64,000 nucleotides of DNA from Acrocarpospora corrugata (GCF_009687845.1 NZ_BLAD01000049.1:62001-126000); one strand, 5' to 3'; positions 8,804-17,150 are shown, numbered from the stretch's first letter. Program-made: numbers and translations. The notes: generated from the sequence alone by a model not told the origin.

Positions 8804-9792
8804 GCCGCACCCCCCGGCAGGTGCAGCTGCCGCAGCGTCGCCGTGACCGCCCGCCTGGCCAGCTCGATCTTGAAAGCGTTCTGGGACTGCGCCACCGCGC
8901 CCGCCAGCTCCGCGTCCGCCGCCCGCCGGAACGACTCCTCCGTCGCCGGCGCGCCCATCAGCGCCCGTTCGGCCGCGTGCGCCCGCCACGGCCGCGACGC
9001 CACCCCGCCGAGCGCCAGCCGCGCCTCGGTCACCACGCCGTCCCGCACCTCCAGCGCGGCGGCCACGCTCACCAGCGCGAACGCGTACGACGCGCGGTCC
9101 CGCACCTTGCGGTACCTGGACCGGGCCGCGACCGGCAGGTCGGGCAGCTCGATCGCGGTGATCAGCTCGTCCGCCGCGATCGCGGTCTCGTGCTGCGGCG
9201 CGTCCCCGGGCAGCGCGTGGAACCCGACCAGGGGGAGCCGCCGCACGCCGCGCACGCTCTCCAGCTCGATCGTCGCGTCCAGCGCGGCCAGTGCCACGCA
9301 CATGTCGGACGGATGCGTCGCGACGCAGCTCTCCGACGCGCCGAAGATGGCCGCGTTCCGGTTGAAACCGCCGATCGCGTCGCAGCCGGAGCCGGGCTCG
9401 CGCTTGTTGCAGCGCGCGGCCAGATCCACGAAGTAGGGGCAGCGGGTGCGCTGCAGCACGTTGCCGCCGACCGTGGCCATGTTCCTGAGCTGGCCGGACG
9501 CGCCGGCCAGGAGCGCCTGGGCGAGCATCGGGTAGCGGGTGCGGATCAGCCGGTGCGCGGCGAGCGCGCTGTTGCGCATCATCGCGCCGATCCGGATCCG
9601 GCCGTCAGGGAGTTCCTCGACGCGGTCCAGCGGGAGACGGGTGATGTCGACCACGGTGTCGGGGCGTTCGACGTTCTGCCGCATCAGGTCGACCAGGTTG
9701 GTGCCGCCGCCGAGGAACTTGGCCCCGGGTTCGGTGATCGCGCGGACGGCGGTGGCGACGTCGGGGGCGCTGACATAGGCGAAGTCCTTCAT
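8800..9792 (-). CDS. paoB: PaoB-like FAD-binding subunit with an extra Fe-S cluster loop
   Basis: This is a 330-residue CO-dehydrogenase-type FAD subunit. GGGTNLVDLMR at about residues 28-38 and TVGGNVLQRTRCPYF around 107-121 bind FAD. Four cysteines (118, 128, 137 and 156) fall in the pattern RCPYF...RCNKR...GSGC...SESC, matching the [4Fe-4S] insertion characteristic of E. coli PaoB and absent from ordinary xanthine dehydrogenase FAD subunits. The start at 9792 overlaps the 2Fe-2S gene stop as ATGA. It passes electrons from the iron-sulfur subunit to an acceptor such as oxygen or ferredoxin. Confidence 0.92.
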   Translation of the reverse strand: MKDFAYVSAPDVATAVRAITEPGAKFLGGGTNLVDLMRQNVERPDTVVDITRLPLDRVEELPDGRIRIGAMMRNSALAAHRLIRTRYPMLAQALLAGASGQLRNMATVGGNVLQRTRCPYFVDLAARCNKREPGSGCDAIGGFNRNAAIFGASESCVATHPSDMCVALAALDATIELESVRGVRRLPLVGFHALPGDAPQHETAIAADELITAIELPDLPVAARSRYRKVRDRASYAFALVSVAAALEVRDGVVTEARLALGGVASRPWRAHAAERALMGAPATEESFRRAADAELAGAVAQSQNAFKIELARRAVTATLRQLHLPGGAA

Positions 9793-10277
9793 CGGATGCC
9801 CTCCTCGATGGCGGCCACGATTCCGTTGTAGGCGCCGCAGCGGCACAGGTTGCCGCTCATGCGCTCCCTGATCTCCTCGGCGGTCAGTTCGATCTCCATG
9901 GTGGCCAGGTCGCCGGTCACCGCGCTGGGCGCGCCGGCCGCGTGCTCGGTCAGCATGCCGACGGCGGAACAGATCTGGCCCGAAGTGCAGTAACCGCACT
10001 GGAAGCCGTCGTGGCGGACGAACGAGCGCTGGAGCGGGCTGGTGACGCCCTCGATGGTGGTGATGTCGCGGTCGGCGTACTGGACGGCCAGCGCCAGGCA
10101 GGACACGATCCGCTCGCCGTCGGCCAGCACCGTGCACGCGCCGCACGCGCCCTGGTCGCAGCCCTTCTTGGTGCCGGTCAGCCCGAGGTGTTCGCGCAGC
10201 GCGTCCAGCAGGCTCACCCGTGGTTCCACGTCGAGTTTCTCGATCGAGCCGTTCACTCGCATACGGATGTCGGCCAC
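9789..10277 (-). CDS. paoA: PaoA-like 2Fe-2S subunit
   Basis: This 162-residue small subunit has a plant-type ferredoxin cluster (Cys40, 45, 48 and 60; GCDQGACGACT) and the helical second cluster (Cys94, 97, 145 and 147; QCGYCTSG and NLCRCGAY). It is the first gene of the three-gene operon. Unlike E. coli PaoA, it has no Tat signal and starts straight into the ferredoxin fold, so this enzyme is predicted to be cytosolic. The start is ATG 10277 with GAGGAA upstream on the minus strand. Confidence 0.93.
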   Translation of the reverse strand: MADIRMRVNGSIEKLDVEPRVSLLDALREHLGLTGTKKGCDQGACGACTVLADGERIVSCLALAVQYADRDITTIEGVTSPLQRSFVRHDGFQCGYCTSGQICSAVGMLTEHAAGAPSAVTGDLATMEIELTAEEIRERMSGNLCRCGAYNGIVAAIEEGIR

Positions 10278-10346
10278 GAGGTTCCTCCGATCGAATCCCC
10301 CTTCGACGCACGTTAACGGAACGCCGCTCTCTTAACAAGATTCAAA

Positions 10347-10359
10347 AGAACAGTGTTCT
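10347..10359. promoter_or_regulatory. Palindromic operator candidate, AGAACA-N-TGTTCT
   Basis: A perfect 13-base odd palindrome sits between the divergent paoABC-like operon (start 10277) and the TetR gene (start 10387). It is the only strong symmetric element in that 109-base gap. TATGCT at 10372-10377 could be the -10 box of the TetR gene. The palindrome is the obvious TetR autoregulatory and operon-control site. Confidence 0.55.
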
Positions 10360-10386
10360 GTTAATTGACTGTATGCTGGCGGGGAC

Positions 10387-11031
10387 ATGGCACAGGTGAC
10401 ATTCATCCGGGCTCGGCGGCCGGAGCAGAAGCAACTCCGGCGTGAGGCGATCCTCCGGGCCGCGCGCGAGCTCGCCCTGGAAGTGGGCGTCCAGCAGGTG
10501 AGTCTGGGCGGTGTGGCCGCCGCGGTCGGGCTGGCCAAGTCCAATGTGATCCGCTATTTCGGGACCCGCGAGGAGATCTACCTCGAACTGGCGGCCGATG
10601 CCTGGCGGGAGTGGGCCGACGCCGCGATCCCGCTGCTCCGGGCCGGCGGCGACCCGATCCAGGTGCTCAGCGAGACCCTGGCCGCCCGCCGTCTCTTCTG
10701 CGACCTGCTCGGTCAGACCGCCGGCACTCTGGAGCACAATGTCTCGCTGGCCGCCGCGCGGACGTTCAAGCAGGTCATGCTTCAGGCCGTCGCCGAGCTG
10801 GGGGCCGAGGTGGGCGCGGCCCATCCCGGCCTGACCGGGAGCGAGGGCGTTGAACTGGTCATGGCCGCCGCCGCGCTGGCCGGAACGCTGCACCCGGTGG
10901 TCAACCCGTCGCCGGTGCTGATCGAGCTCTACGCCCAGGAGCCGGAGCTCGCCGCGGCCTGCCCCAGGATGATCCCCACCCTGGTGCGCACCCTTGCCGC
11001 GCTCGCGATCGGCCTGCCCGCGCTGCGGTGA
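10387..11031 (+). CDS. TetR-family transcriptional regulator
   Basis: This 214-residue protein has an N-terminal TetR helix-turn-helix at about residues 18-62 (REAILRAARELALEVGVQQVSL...SNVIRYFGTREEIY) and a C-terminal ligand/dimer domain. Its divergent position next to the molybdenum hydroxylase operon, with a shared palindrome between them, makes it the probable repressor of that operon. An aldehyde or similar substrate may be the inducer (inference). It ends one base before the convergent trkA gene. Confidence 0.88.
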   Translation: MAQVTFIRARRPEQKQLRREAILRAARELALEVGVQQVSLGGVAAAVGLAKSNVIRYFGTREEIYLELAADAWREWADAAIPLLRAGGDPIQVLSETLAARRLFCDLLGQTAGTLEHNVSLAAARTFKQVMLQAVAELGAEVGAAHPGLTGSEGVELVMAAAALAGTLHPVVNPSPVLIELYAQEPELAAACPRMIPTLVRTLAALAIGLPALR

Positions 11032-11032
11032 G

Positions 11033-11695
11033 TCAGGGCAGTTCGGCGAAGCGTTCCAGCGATTCTGTGGGGCCGGAGACGATGATGATGTCGCCGTAGG
11101 AGAGCTCGGTGTCGGCGGTGGCGTAGGTGAACTTCTCCCCCGGGCTCTTCACGGCCACGATCGTGACGCCGTACTTGCGTCTCAGGTTGGAGCTGCCCAG
11201 CGGCATCCCGACGTACTCCTTCGGCGGGTGCGTCTTGGCCAGCGCGAAGTCCTCCTCCACCTGCATGAAGTCCAGCATCCGGCCGCTGACCAGGTGGGCC
11301 ACCCGCTCGCCCATGTCGTGTTCGGGGAAGACGACATGGTGGGCGCCGATCCGGCGCAGGATCTGGCCGTGCTGGACGGTGACCGCCTTCGCCCAGATGT
11401 CGTTGATCTCCAGTTCGACCAGCAGCGAGGTGGTCAGGATGCTGGCCTCCAGGTCGCCGCCGATCGCCACCACCGCCCGGTAGAAGTCGGACACGCCGAG
11501 CTGGTGCAGCGCCTCCAGGTCGGTCGAGTCCGCGCTGGCGATCTGGGTGATCCGCCCGGCCAGCCCCTGCACCACCTTCGGCCGGCGGTCGATGGCCAGC
11601 ACCTCGGTGCCCCGCCGGGTGAGCTCCAGCGCCAGCGCGGTGCCGAACCGCCCCAGACCGATCACGACGACGGGATCGCTCGACTTCTCAACCAA
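11033..11695 (-). CDS. trkA: TrkA/KtrA-type RCK potassium channel regulatory subunit
   Basis: This 220-residue cytoplasmic gating protein has an RCK_N NAD-binding domain (VVVIGLGRFGTALALEL, Asp at the end of beta-2) and a C-terminal RCK_C domain from about residue 135. It forms a ring that gates the TrkH/KtrB pore in response to nucleotides. The start is TTG 11695, eight bases inside the trkH stop, with GAGGAGAGGG upstream, so the two are coupled. The length fits the KtrA/CeoC class rather than the double-length E. coli TrkA. Confidence 0.9.
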   Translation of the reverse strand: MVEKSSDPVVVIGLGRFGTALALELTRRGTEVLAIDRRPKVVQGLAGRITQIASADSTDLEALHQLGVSDFYRAVVAIGGDLEASILTTSLLVELEINDIWAKAVTVQHGQILRRIGAHHVVFPEHDMGERVAHLVSGRMLDFMQVEEDFALAKTHPPKEYVGMPLGSSNLRRKYGVTIVAVKSPGEKFTYATADTELSYGDIIIVSGPTESLERFAELP

Positions 11696-13046
11696 CGATG
11701 ACCCTCTCCTCGGGCAACTCGTAACGGCGGGTGCGCTCCTTGAGCGCGAGCGCGGAACCCAGGGTCAGCGGGCCGATCCGGCCCACGAACATCAGCATGA
11801 GCAGCAGAATGTGCCCGGCCGGGGAGGTCTCCACGGTGACCCCGGTGGACAGCCCGTTCGTGGAGAACGCCGAAATCGCTTCGAACAGCACCCGATCCAG
11901 ACTGTACGGCGTGAGCACCAGCAGCGCATACGTCGAAACCGCCACCAACCCCACCGACACCAGCGTGATCGTCACCGCCTGCCGCTGGGTGGCCTCGGGC
12001 AGCCGCCGATGCCCCACGTTGACCCGGTTCTCGCCGCGCAACTCGGCCCAGATGATGAAGGCCAGCAGCCCGAACGTGGTCACCTTGATCCCGCCGGCGG
12101 TGCTGGCGCTGCCGCCGCCGATGAACATCAGCACGTCCATGACGAGCATGCTGGACGGATTCAGGGCGGCGATGTCCACCGTGTTGAACCCGCCCGAGCG
12201 CGGCATCACGGCCGCGAAGAAGCTGGCCATCACCTTGCCGCCGTCGTCCAGCGGGCCCATGGTCCGCGGGTTGTGCCACTCGGTGGCCAGGAAGACGAGC
12301 GTGCCGACGGCGATCAGGATGATGCTCACGCCGACGGTCACCCGGGTCAGCACCGACCAGCGGCGCGGCGTCCGCCACGAGCGGGCCAGCTCGAACACGA
12401 CCGGGAAGCCCAGGCCGCCGACGACGACCGCGGTGGCGATCGGCAGGCAGATCCAGGCGTCGTTCACGAAGCCCATCAGATTGTCCGGCCAGAGGGCGAA
12501 GCCGGCGTTGTTGAAGGCGGAGATGGCGTGGAAGGCGCCCAGGTAGAGGGCCTCGCCGAAGGGCTCGCCGTACCCGATCATGAAGCGGGCGGTCAGGATG
12601 ACCGTGGTGATGGCCTCGCCGGCCAGCGCGAAGAGCACCACATTGCGGACCACCCGCCGCACGTCGGAAATGCTCAGCGACTTGGTCTCGGTCTGCAGGG
12701 CGATCTTGGCGCGCAGGCCGAGCCGCCCGGACAGCAGGACGGTGAACAGGGTGGCCAGGGTCATGATGCCCAGCCCGCCCACCTGGATCAGCCCGGCGAT
12801 CACCACTTCGCCGAACAGCGACCAGTGCGTCGCGGTGTCCACCACCACCAGTCCGGTGACGCAGACCGCCGAAGTGGCGGTGAACATCGCCGTCACAAGG
12901 CCCGCCGATTCACCCGTGGTGGTGGCCATCGGCAGGGCGAGCAGCACCGACCCGAGCAGGATGACAGCCCCGAAGCCGGTGGCGACCACCTGCGTCGGGT
13001 GATGGAACCGGTCCAGCAGAACGGAGCCCCAACCGCCCCGTTTCAC
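11688..13046 (-). CDS. trkH: TrkH/KtrB-family potassium uptake pore
   Basis: This membrane protein of about 450 residues has the four P-loop selectivity motifs of the family: AVCVTGLVV, SAFNNAGFAL, STAGGIKVTT and FSTNGLSTGVT. I favour the GTG at 13046 (VKRGGWG...), which has AAGGG nine bases upstream. An in-frame GTG at 13106 would add a Cys-containing, non-hydrophobic tail not usual for the family. It forms one operon with trkA. With kdp at 20-28 kb, the window therefore holds a constitutive-type and a high-affinity potassium system. Confidence 0.88.
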   Translation of the reverse strand: MKRGGWGSVLLDRFHHPTQVVATGFGAVILLGSVLLALPMATTTGESAGLVTAMFTATSAVCVTGLVVVDTATHWSLFGEVVIAGLIQVGGLGIMTLATLFTVLLSGRLGLRAKIALQTETKSLSISDVRRVVRNVVLFALAGEAITTVILTARFMIGYGEPFGEALYLGAFHAISAFNNAGFALWPDNLMGFVNDAWICLPIATAVVVGGLGFPVVFELARSWRTPRRWSVLTRVTVGVSIILIAVGTLVFLATEWHNPRTMGPLDDGGKVMASFFAAVMPRSGGFNTVDIAALNPSSMLVMDVLMFIGGGSASTAGGIKVTTFGLLAFIIWAELRGENRVNVGHRRLPEATQRQAVTITLVSVGLVAVSTYALLVLTPYSLDRVLFEAISAFSTNGLSTGVTVETSPAGHILLLMLMFVGRIGPLTLGSALALKERTRRYELPEERVIVG

Positions 13047-13118
13047 GACCGAAGACCCTTGCAACTCACAGAGAGACGGTAGAGCACATGTGTGCTGCTT
13101 CGTCACCCTTGCTGATGG

Positions 13119-14132
13119 CTACCGGCGGGGGTCGAGGTGGATTTTCGGGGCGTGACCCCAGGAGGTGGGGCGGGCGCCGGACAGGACGGGGGCGAGTTCG
13201 TCCAGGCCGAGGGTGGCGGCGACCAGGGGGCGGGGGTCGACGGAGCCGGCGGCGTACAGGTCGATGGTTTCGGCCAGGCCGCCGGAGGCGCTGAGCACGC
13301 CGGCGACGGTGACCTCCTTGAGCACGGCGGTCCGGGTGTCGATCAGGCTGGGGTCGCTGGAGATGCCGATGCAGACCACTCGGCGGCCGGGTTCGACCAG
13401 GTCCAGGGCGAGGGCGGGCAGGTGTTCCGCGGTGGCGGCGTCGATGACGGCGTCCCAGCGGAGGGCGGGCAGGGTGTCGGCGGTCCAGACGTGAGTGAAG
13501 CCGAGAGAGCGGGCGAAGTCGAGGGAGGGCAGGTCGCGGCCGAGCAGGTGGACCTCGATCCCGCGGGCGGCGGCGATCTGGGCGGTGAGCAGGCCGATCG
13601 TGCCGGGGCCGAGGACCAGAACCCGTTCCCCCGCGACCACCTGGGCGGCCCGGACGGCGCGCAGGGCGTTGCCGCCCGGCTCGACCATCGCGCCCTGGAC
13701 GGCGTCGACGGTGTCCGGCAGCGGGTGCAGGGCGACGGCCGGAACCGGGAGCTGTTCGGCCAGCGCGCCGGGCCAGCCGCCGCGGATGCCGATCTCGTAC
13801 CGGTCGGCGCACAGGTACTGGCGGCCCGAGGCGCAACGGTCGCAGCGGCGGCAGCCGAGCATGGTGTCGCCGGTCACCCGCCGGCCGATCCAGCCGGGAT
13901 CCACCTCGTCGCCGACGGCGGAGACCACGCCCATCCACTCGTGGCCGATCCGCATCGGGTACGGCGCATGCCCCGAATGGGTGTAGGCCATCTCACCCGA
14001 GAAGAACTCGGCGTCGGTCCCGCACACACCGGCCCGCTCGACGTCCACGATCACGTCGCCGTGGCCGGGGACGGGGGGCTCGACCTGCTGGACCTCGGCG
14101 GTACGCGGTCCGGTGATGACGAAGGCTCGCAT
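13119..14132 (-). CDS. Zinc-dependent medium-chain alcohol dehydrogenase
   Basis: This 337-residue MDR enzyme has the catalytic-zinc region GVCGTD and IGHEWMGVV. A structural-zinc loop with four cysteines spaced 3, 3 and 8 residues apart follows (GCRRCDRCASGRQYLC), and the nucleotide fold starts at VLVLGPGTIGLL. It resembles glucose or threonine dehydrogenase-like enzymes that oxidise a sugar or polyol with NAD(P). The substrate is not assignable. The start ATG 14132 follows a 100-base gap holding a perfect inverted repeat. Confidence 0.88.
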   Translation of the reverse strand: MRAFVITGPRTAEVQQVEPPVPGHGDVIVDVERAGVCGTDAEFFSGEMAYTHSGHAPYPMRIGHEWMGVVSAVGDEVDPGWIGRRVTGDTMLGCRRCDRCASGRQYLCADRYEIGIRGGWPGALAEQLPVPAVALHPLPDTVDAVQGAMVEPGGNALRAVRAAQVVAGERVLVLGPGTIGLLTAQIAAARGIEVHLLGRDLPSLDFARSLGFTHVWTADTLPALRWDAVIDAATAEHLPALALDLVEPGRRVVCIGISSDPSLIDTRTAVLKEVTVAGVLSASGGLAETIDLYAAGSVDPRPLVAATLGLDELAPVLSGARPTSWGHAPKIHLDPRR

Positions 14133-14177
14133 TTACCGCGAACTGTGGATGATCTGGGGCACACGTGTACCGTATAC

Positions 14178-14192
14178 GTTTGATCATCAAAC
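14178..14192. promoter_or_regulatory. Inverted repeat GTTTGAT-c-ATCAAAC upstream of the dehydrogenase
   Basis: A perfect 15-base odd palindrome lies 46 bases upstream of the dehydrogenase ATG at 14132. A second palindrome, ACACGTGT, is at 14161-14168. The region is AT-rich compared with its surroundings. Candidate operator; no regulator gene is adjacent. Confidence 0.5.
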
Positions 14193-14232
14193 TGATAGTT
14201 GGGCGCCGAATGGCCGAATTGCGCGGCTCCGG

Positions 14233-15186
14233 CTAGCTCTCGCGGCGTGCCTTGGCGCGGCGTTTGCCCTCGTGCATGGCCTGGACTCGGGCGACCGGGA
14301 TGGTGTGGCCTTCCTCGATCAGGTCTGCCGGGAGTTCCTGCGGTTCTGGCATGCGGTCAGCCCAGGGATCGCTGTCGCCGAGTAGGCCCGGTGCGGTGTG
14401 GATGGTGAAGTCCGCAGGGACGATTCGGTCCAGGTCATCCCAGGACACCGGGAACGACACGGGGGTGCCGGGTCGGATGCGGGGGCTGTAGGCGGCCACC
14501 ACGGTCGCGCCGCCCGCTCGGGTGGAGTCCAGGAACACTTTGCCGGCGCGGTCCTCGCGGATGAACGCGGTCGTGGCCAGTTCGGGGTCCACCCGTTCGG
14601 CGCGGGCGGCCAGGGCGCGGGTGGCGGCGGCCAGGTCCTCCATCGGGATGCCGGGGACGACCGGGATGAAGATGTGCACGCCCTTCGCGCCGCTGGTCTT
14701 CACCGCGCCGGAGAGGCCGGAGTCGTCCAGAGCTTGCCGTACCAGGCGGGCGGCTTGGACGACCAGCGGGAACGACTCGCCCTCCGGGGGGTCCAGGTCG
14801 AGGATCAGGTGGGTGAAGTGGGTGTCCCGGATGAGGGCCGGGTGGTATTCGACCGCGCGCTGGTTGCCGAACCAGAGCAGGGTCTGGCGGTCGTCGCAGA
14901 GGGCGTAGGAGATCTCCCGGTGGGAGGCTTCCGCCCAGACCTGGGCGGTCTTCACCCAGGACGGGGTGTATTTGGGCAGGTTCTTCTGCATGAACGGGGG
15001 CTGGCCGGGCCGTACCCGGATCACGGACAGCGGACGGGCCCGCAGGGCGGGGATGATCCGGTCGTGTACGGCGTCCAGGTAGTCGACCAGATCCCGTTTC
15101 GTCGCGTTCGATCCGTCGAACAGCGGCTGATCGAGGTTGGTCAGCGACACCCCGTCCCGCGTCTCATCGCTGGTCACCCTGTCCAC
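14233..15186 (-). CDS. LigD-type polymerase/primase domain protein (stand-alone)
   Basis: This protein of about 315 residues corresponds to the LigD polymerase domain of bacterial non-homologous end joining. It has the metal-binding LILDLDPPEG motif, SGAKGVHIFIPV, and the helical start DLVDYLDAVHDRIIPAL...RARPLSVIRVR...FMQKNLP. Ligase and phosphoesterase domains are absent and no Ku gene is in the window. Split LigD-Pol proteins are known in actinobacteria. Either GTG 15186 (sharing a base with the upstream stop) or GTG 15177 could be the start. Confidence 0.88.
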   Translation of the reverse strand: MDRVTSDETRDGVSLTNLDQPLFDGSNATKRDLVDYLDAVHDRIIPALRARPLSVIRVRPGQPPFMQKNLPKYTPSWVKTAQVWAEASHREISYALCDDRQTLLWFGNQRAVEYHPALIRDTHFTHLILDLDPPEGESFPLVVQAARLVRQALDDSGLSGAVKTSGAKGVHIFIPVVPGIPMEDLAAATRALAARAERVDPELATTAFIREDRAGKVFLDSTRAGGATVVAAYSPRIRPGTPVSFPVSWDDLDRIVPADFTIHTAPGLLGDSDPWADRMPEPQELPADLIEEGHTIPVARVQAMHEGKRRAKARRES

Positions 15187-16067
15187 TATGCCACCGAGTG
15201 TGTGATCTTTCCGGTGTAAGTCCCGGCGACCGCGCCGGAAGGCAGGTTGACCACAATGTGCGGATTCCACCGGGCTGTGTCGTTGCCTGCGCCGAGGGTG
15301 CGCGTGAACGCGGTGACGGTGCTCCTCATCGGGGCCGCCAGCAGGGCGGTGAGCTGGCCGGGGGTGAAGACGCCGGTGCCGGTCGTCCGCGTGGCCGGGC
15401 CGGACCAGTAGGAGAGCCGGGGCTTCAGGCTCGTCTCGGCCGCCGTGCCCGCGCCGGTCTTGAAGTCGGTCGCCGTGGCCTGCGCGACCCAGGCCGCGGC
15501 GAGCGCGCCCCTGGTGTCCTCCACGAGGACCGGCCCGAGCTGGGCGGTCACGGTCTGGCCGGCCGTGCCGCCGCCCAGCTGCACGGTGCCGGGCGCGCTG
15601 ACCGACAGCGTGCCGGCGCGTTTCAGCCGCCTCGGCTTCCGCGTCACCCACGGAGCGGGAAAGGCCGACCGCGAGACCGACGGCGACGGCGAAGGTGTCG
15701 GCGACGGCACGGGCGACGGGGACGCGGCGGGCGGCGGTGGCGGCGACGGCGGGGGCGGCGAAGCGGATGGGGACGGCGACGGCAGCGGCGACGGCGACAG
15801 GTACTGCGTGGGTTCTTCCGGCGCCGAGGGCCTTTCGGGTGGCAGGGGCTTCTCGGGTGGCAGGGGCTTCTCGGGCGGCGAGAGCTTTTCGGAGGGCTTT
15901 TCAGAAAGCTTCTCGGAGTGCTTTTCGGAAGGCTTTTCGGTGGGCGCTGGCGACGCCGGGATGGTCAGATCCTCGGCGGCGGCGAGTCGCATCGGCTGCG
16001 ACGGGAGGAGCGCGCTCATGAACGCCCCTGCGAACAGGAGGACGGCGAGCGCCAAAGGTGGCTTCAT
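15186..16067 (-). CDS. Secreted WxL-like surface protein with Pro/Ser/Glu/Lys-rich stalk
   Basis: This 293-residue protein has a signal peptide (MKPPLALAVLLFAGAF...). Next comes a low-complexity stalk at about 35-140, made of SEK/PEK repeats (PPEKPLPPEKPLPPERP) and then Pro-Ser repeats. The C-terminal domain is about 150 residues long. Its end, ARWNPHIVVNLPSGAVAGTYTGKITHS, resembles the terminal part of WxL cell-surface domains, although the WxL tripeptide itself is not present. It lies directly downstream of a DUF916-like gene, the usual partner of WxL proteins. Role: probably a non-covalent wall-attached complex (inference). Confidence 0.7.
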   Translation of the reverse strand: MKPPLALAVLLFAGAFMSALLPSQPMRLAAAEDLTIPASPAPTEKPSEKHSEKLSEKPSEKLSPPEKPLPPEKPLPPERPSAPEEPTQYLSPSPLPSPSPSASPPPPSPPPPPAASPSPVPSPTPSPSPSVSRSAFPAPWVTRKPRRLKRAGTLSVSAPGTVQLGGGTAGQTVTAQLGPVLVEDTRGALAAAWVAQATATDFKTGAGTAAETSLKPRLSYWSGPATRTTGTGVFTPGQLTALLAAPMRSTVTAFTRTLGAGNDTARWNPHIVVNLPSGAVAGTYTGKITHSVA

Positions 16068-16109
16068 GGAGTTCCCGCGGAGATCGAGGGTGATTGGGGC
16101 ACGTGCGGG

Positions 16110-16132
16110 TCCCGGACGGAATCCGTCCGGGA
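16110..16132. terminator. Strong hairpin between the DUF916-like and WxL-like genes
   Basis: TCCCGGACGG (16110-16119) pairs perfectly with CCGTCCGGGA (16123-16132) over a 3-base loop, five bases after the DUF916-like stop on the minus strand. With no T-run it may be an attenuator or mRNA-stabilising element rather than a full terminator. Confidence 0.5.
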
Positions 16133-16136
16133 TCCG

Positions 16137-17150
16137 CTATTTGTTCGCGCGGAATCTGTTCGCGCGGAAGCGACGGAACACGGCGAAGCCCACCATCAGC
16201 ACCACCGCGACACCCCCGGCGGCCAGCGCGCCGTTGCGTGGGGTCATGGCCACGGACGTGCCGAGGATGCCGGTCAGCTTCACCACCGGAGCCTCGCCCG
16301 CCTTGGGGAAGGTGATCGTGTCGTCGGCGCTGCGCTGCGTGCTGCCGCTGGCCAGCGAGAGGGAGGCCCGCCACGGCCCGTCCGGCAGGCGCGTGTCCAG
16401 CGGAACCACGACGCGCCCCCGCCCGCCGGGCGGGAGGGAGATGCCCTGGTCGACCTGGAACGGGCCCGCGCTCAGGCCGCCAGGACCCTCCGTCAGCCGG
16501 AGCGTGCCGGACATGTCCACCGCGCGCTGGCCGCTGTTGTGGACCACCGCCCGGAACTGTGGACGCCCGTCCACGCCGCGCATCGCGATCAGCTGTTCGA
16601 TCCGGAAGTCCGTCGGCGGCTCGCCGCCCGCCCCGATGTCCAGATACATCCGGACTCCGACGCGGTTGACGATTTTGACGTTGCCGCGGCCGGCGGCGGG
16701 TTCCGCCTCCGCCCACAGCACGCCGTACCGTTCGCCCCGCCAGGCCGTGCGCGGGACCTTGATGGTGGCCTTGACGATCGCGCTGCCGTGGGCCGGCAGT
16801 TCGACCGTCGACCTGTCGAACTTGACCCACTTGGTGAGTTCGTTCCCGGCCCGGTCGGGCGCGAAGACGAAGCGGTGTTTGCGCACGTCGGCCGCGCCCG
16901 GGTAGAGCTGGAGCCGCTGCGGGTGCGCGGAGGTGCTGGTGAGCTGGACCCGGCGGCGGATCGTGCTGCCCGGCGACAGGTGGTCGACGATGTAGATCCG
17001 CGCCCGCGGATCGCCGCGCCGGGTGGCCGGCGCGTCCATCAGCCGAATGCCGATCAGGCCGGGGTCGGAGCCCTGTTCAGCCCAGGCCGGGCTGACGCAC
17101 AGGGCTCCGACGGCCACCAGCAGCACAAGCAAGGGGCGGCTAAGCGACAG
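16137..17150 (-). CDS. DUF916/WxL-associated membrane-anchored surface protein
   Basis: The protein of about 330 residues has a signal peptide ending SPAWA. Beta-rich domains follow (IYIVDHLSPGSTIRRRVQLTS, then the AVVHNSGQRAVDMSG block of the host-binding half). It ends with one membrane helix (GALAAGGVAVVLMVGFAVF) and a basic tail RRFRANRFRANK containing a duplicated RFRAN. This matches the WxL-protein peptidoglycan-binding architecture. The start is unclear: TTG 17132 has no ribosome binding site, while CTG 17150, with GGGACGG nine bases upstream, would give a normal MSLSRPLLVLLV signal peptide. Confidence 0.72.
   Translation of the reverse strand: MSLSRPLLVLLVAVGALCVSPAWAEQGSDPGLIGIRLMDAPATRRGDPRARIYIVDHLSPGSTIRRRVQLTSTSAHPQRLQLYPGAADVRKHRFVFAPDRAGNELTKWVKFDRSTVELPAHGSAIVKATIKVPRTAWRGERYGVLWAEAEPAAGRGNVKIVNRVGVRMYLDIGAGGEPPTDFRIEQLIAMRGVDGRPQFRAVVHNSGQRAVDMSGTLRLTEGPGGLSAGPFQVDQGISLPPGGRGRVVVPLDTRLPDGPWRASLSLASGSTQRSADDTITFPKAGEAPVVKLTGILGTSVAMTPRNGALAAGGVAVVLMVGFAVFRRFRANRFRANK

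Noticed and set aside
8804-9301. N-terminal extension of the PaoC-like reading frame
   Set aside because: The added residues are Arg/Gly/Ala-rich out-of-phase translation of the FAD subunit; the MRYVGQPIDRLDG start at 8803 matches the family and overlaps the upstream stop.
6605-9436. 943-residue plus-strand open frame
   Set aside because: Arg/Gly/His-rich antisense shadow of the molybdenum hydroxylase genes, typical of high-GC DNA.
15800-15970. Repeated GGCTTTTCGG units in the surface-protein gene as a CRISPR-like or regulatory array
   Set aside because: They are in frame and encode the SEK/PEK stalk of a secreted protein; there are no spacers.
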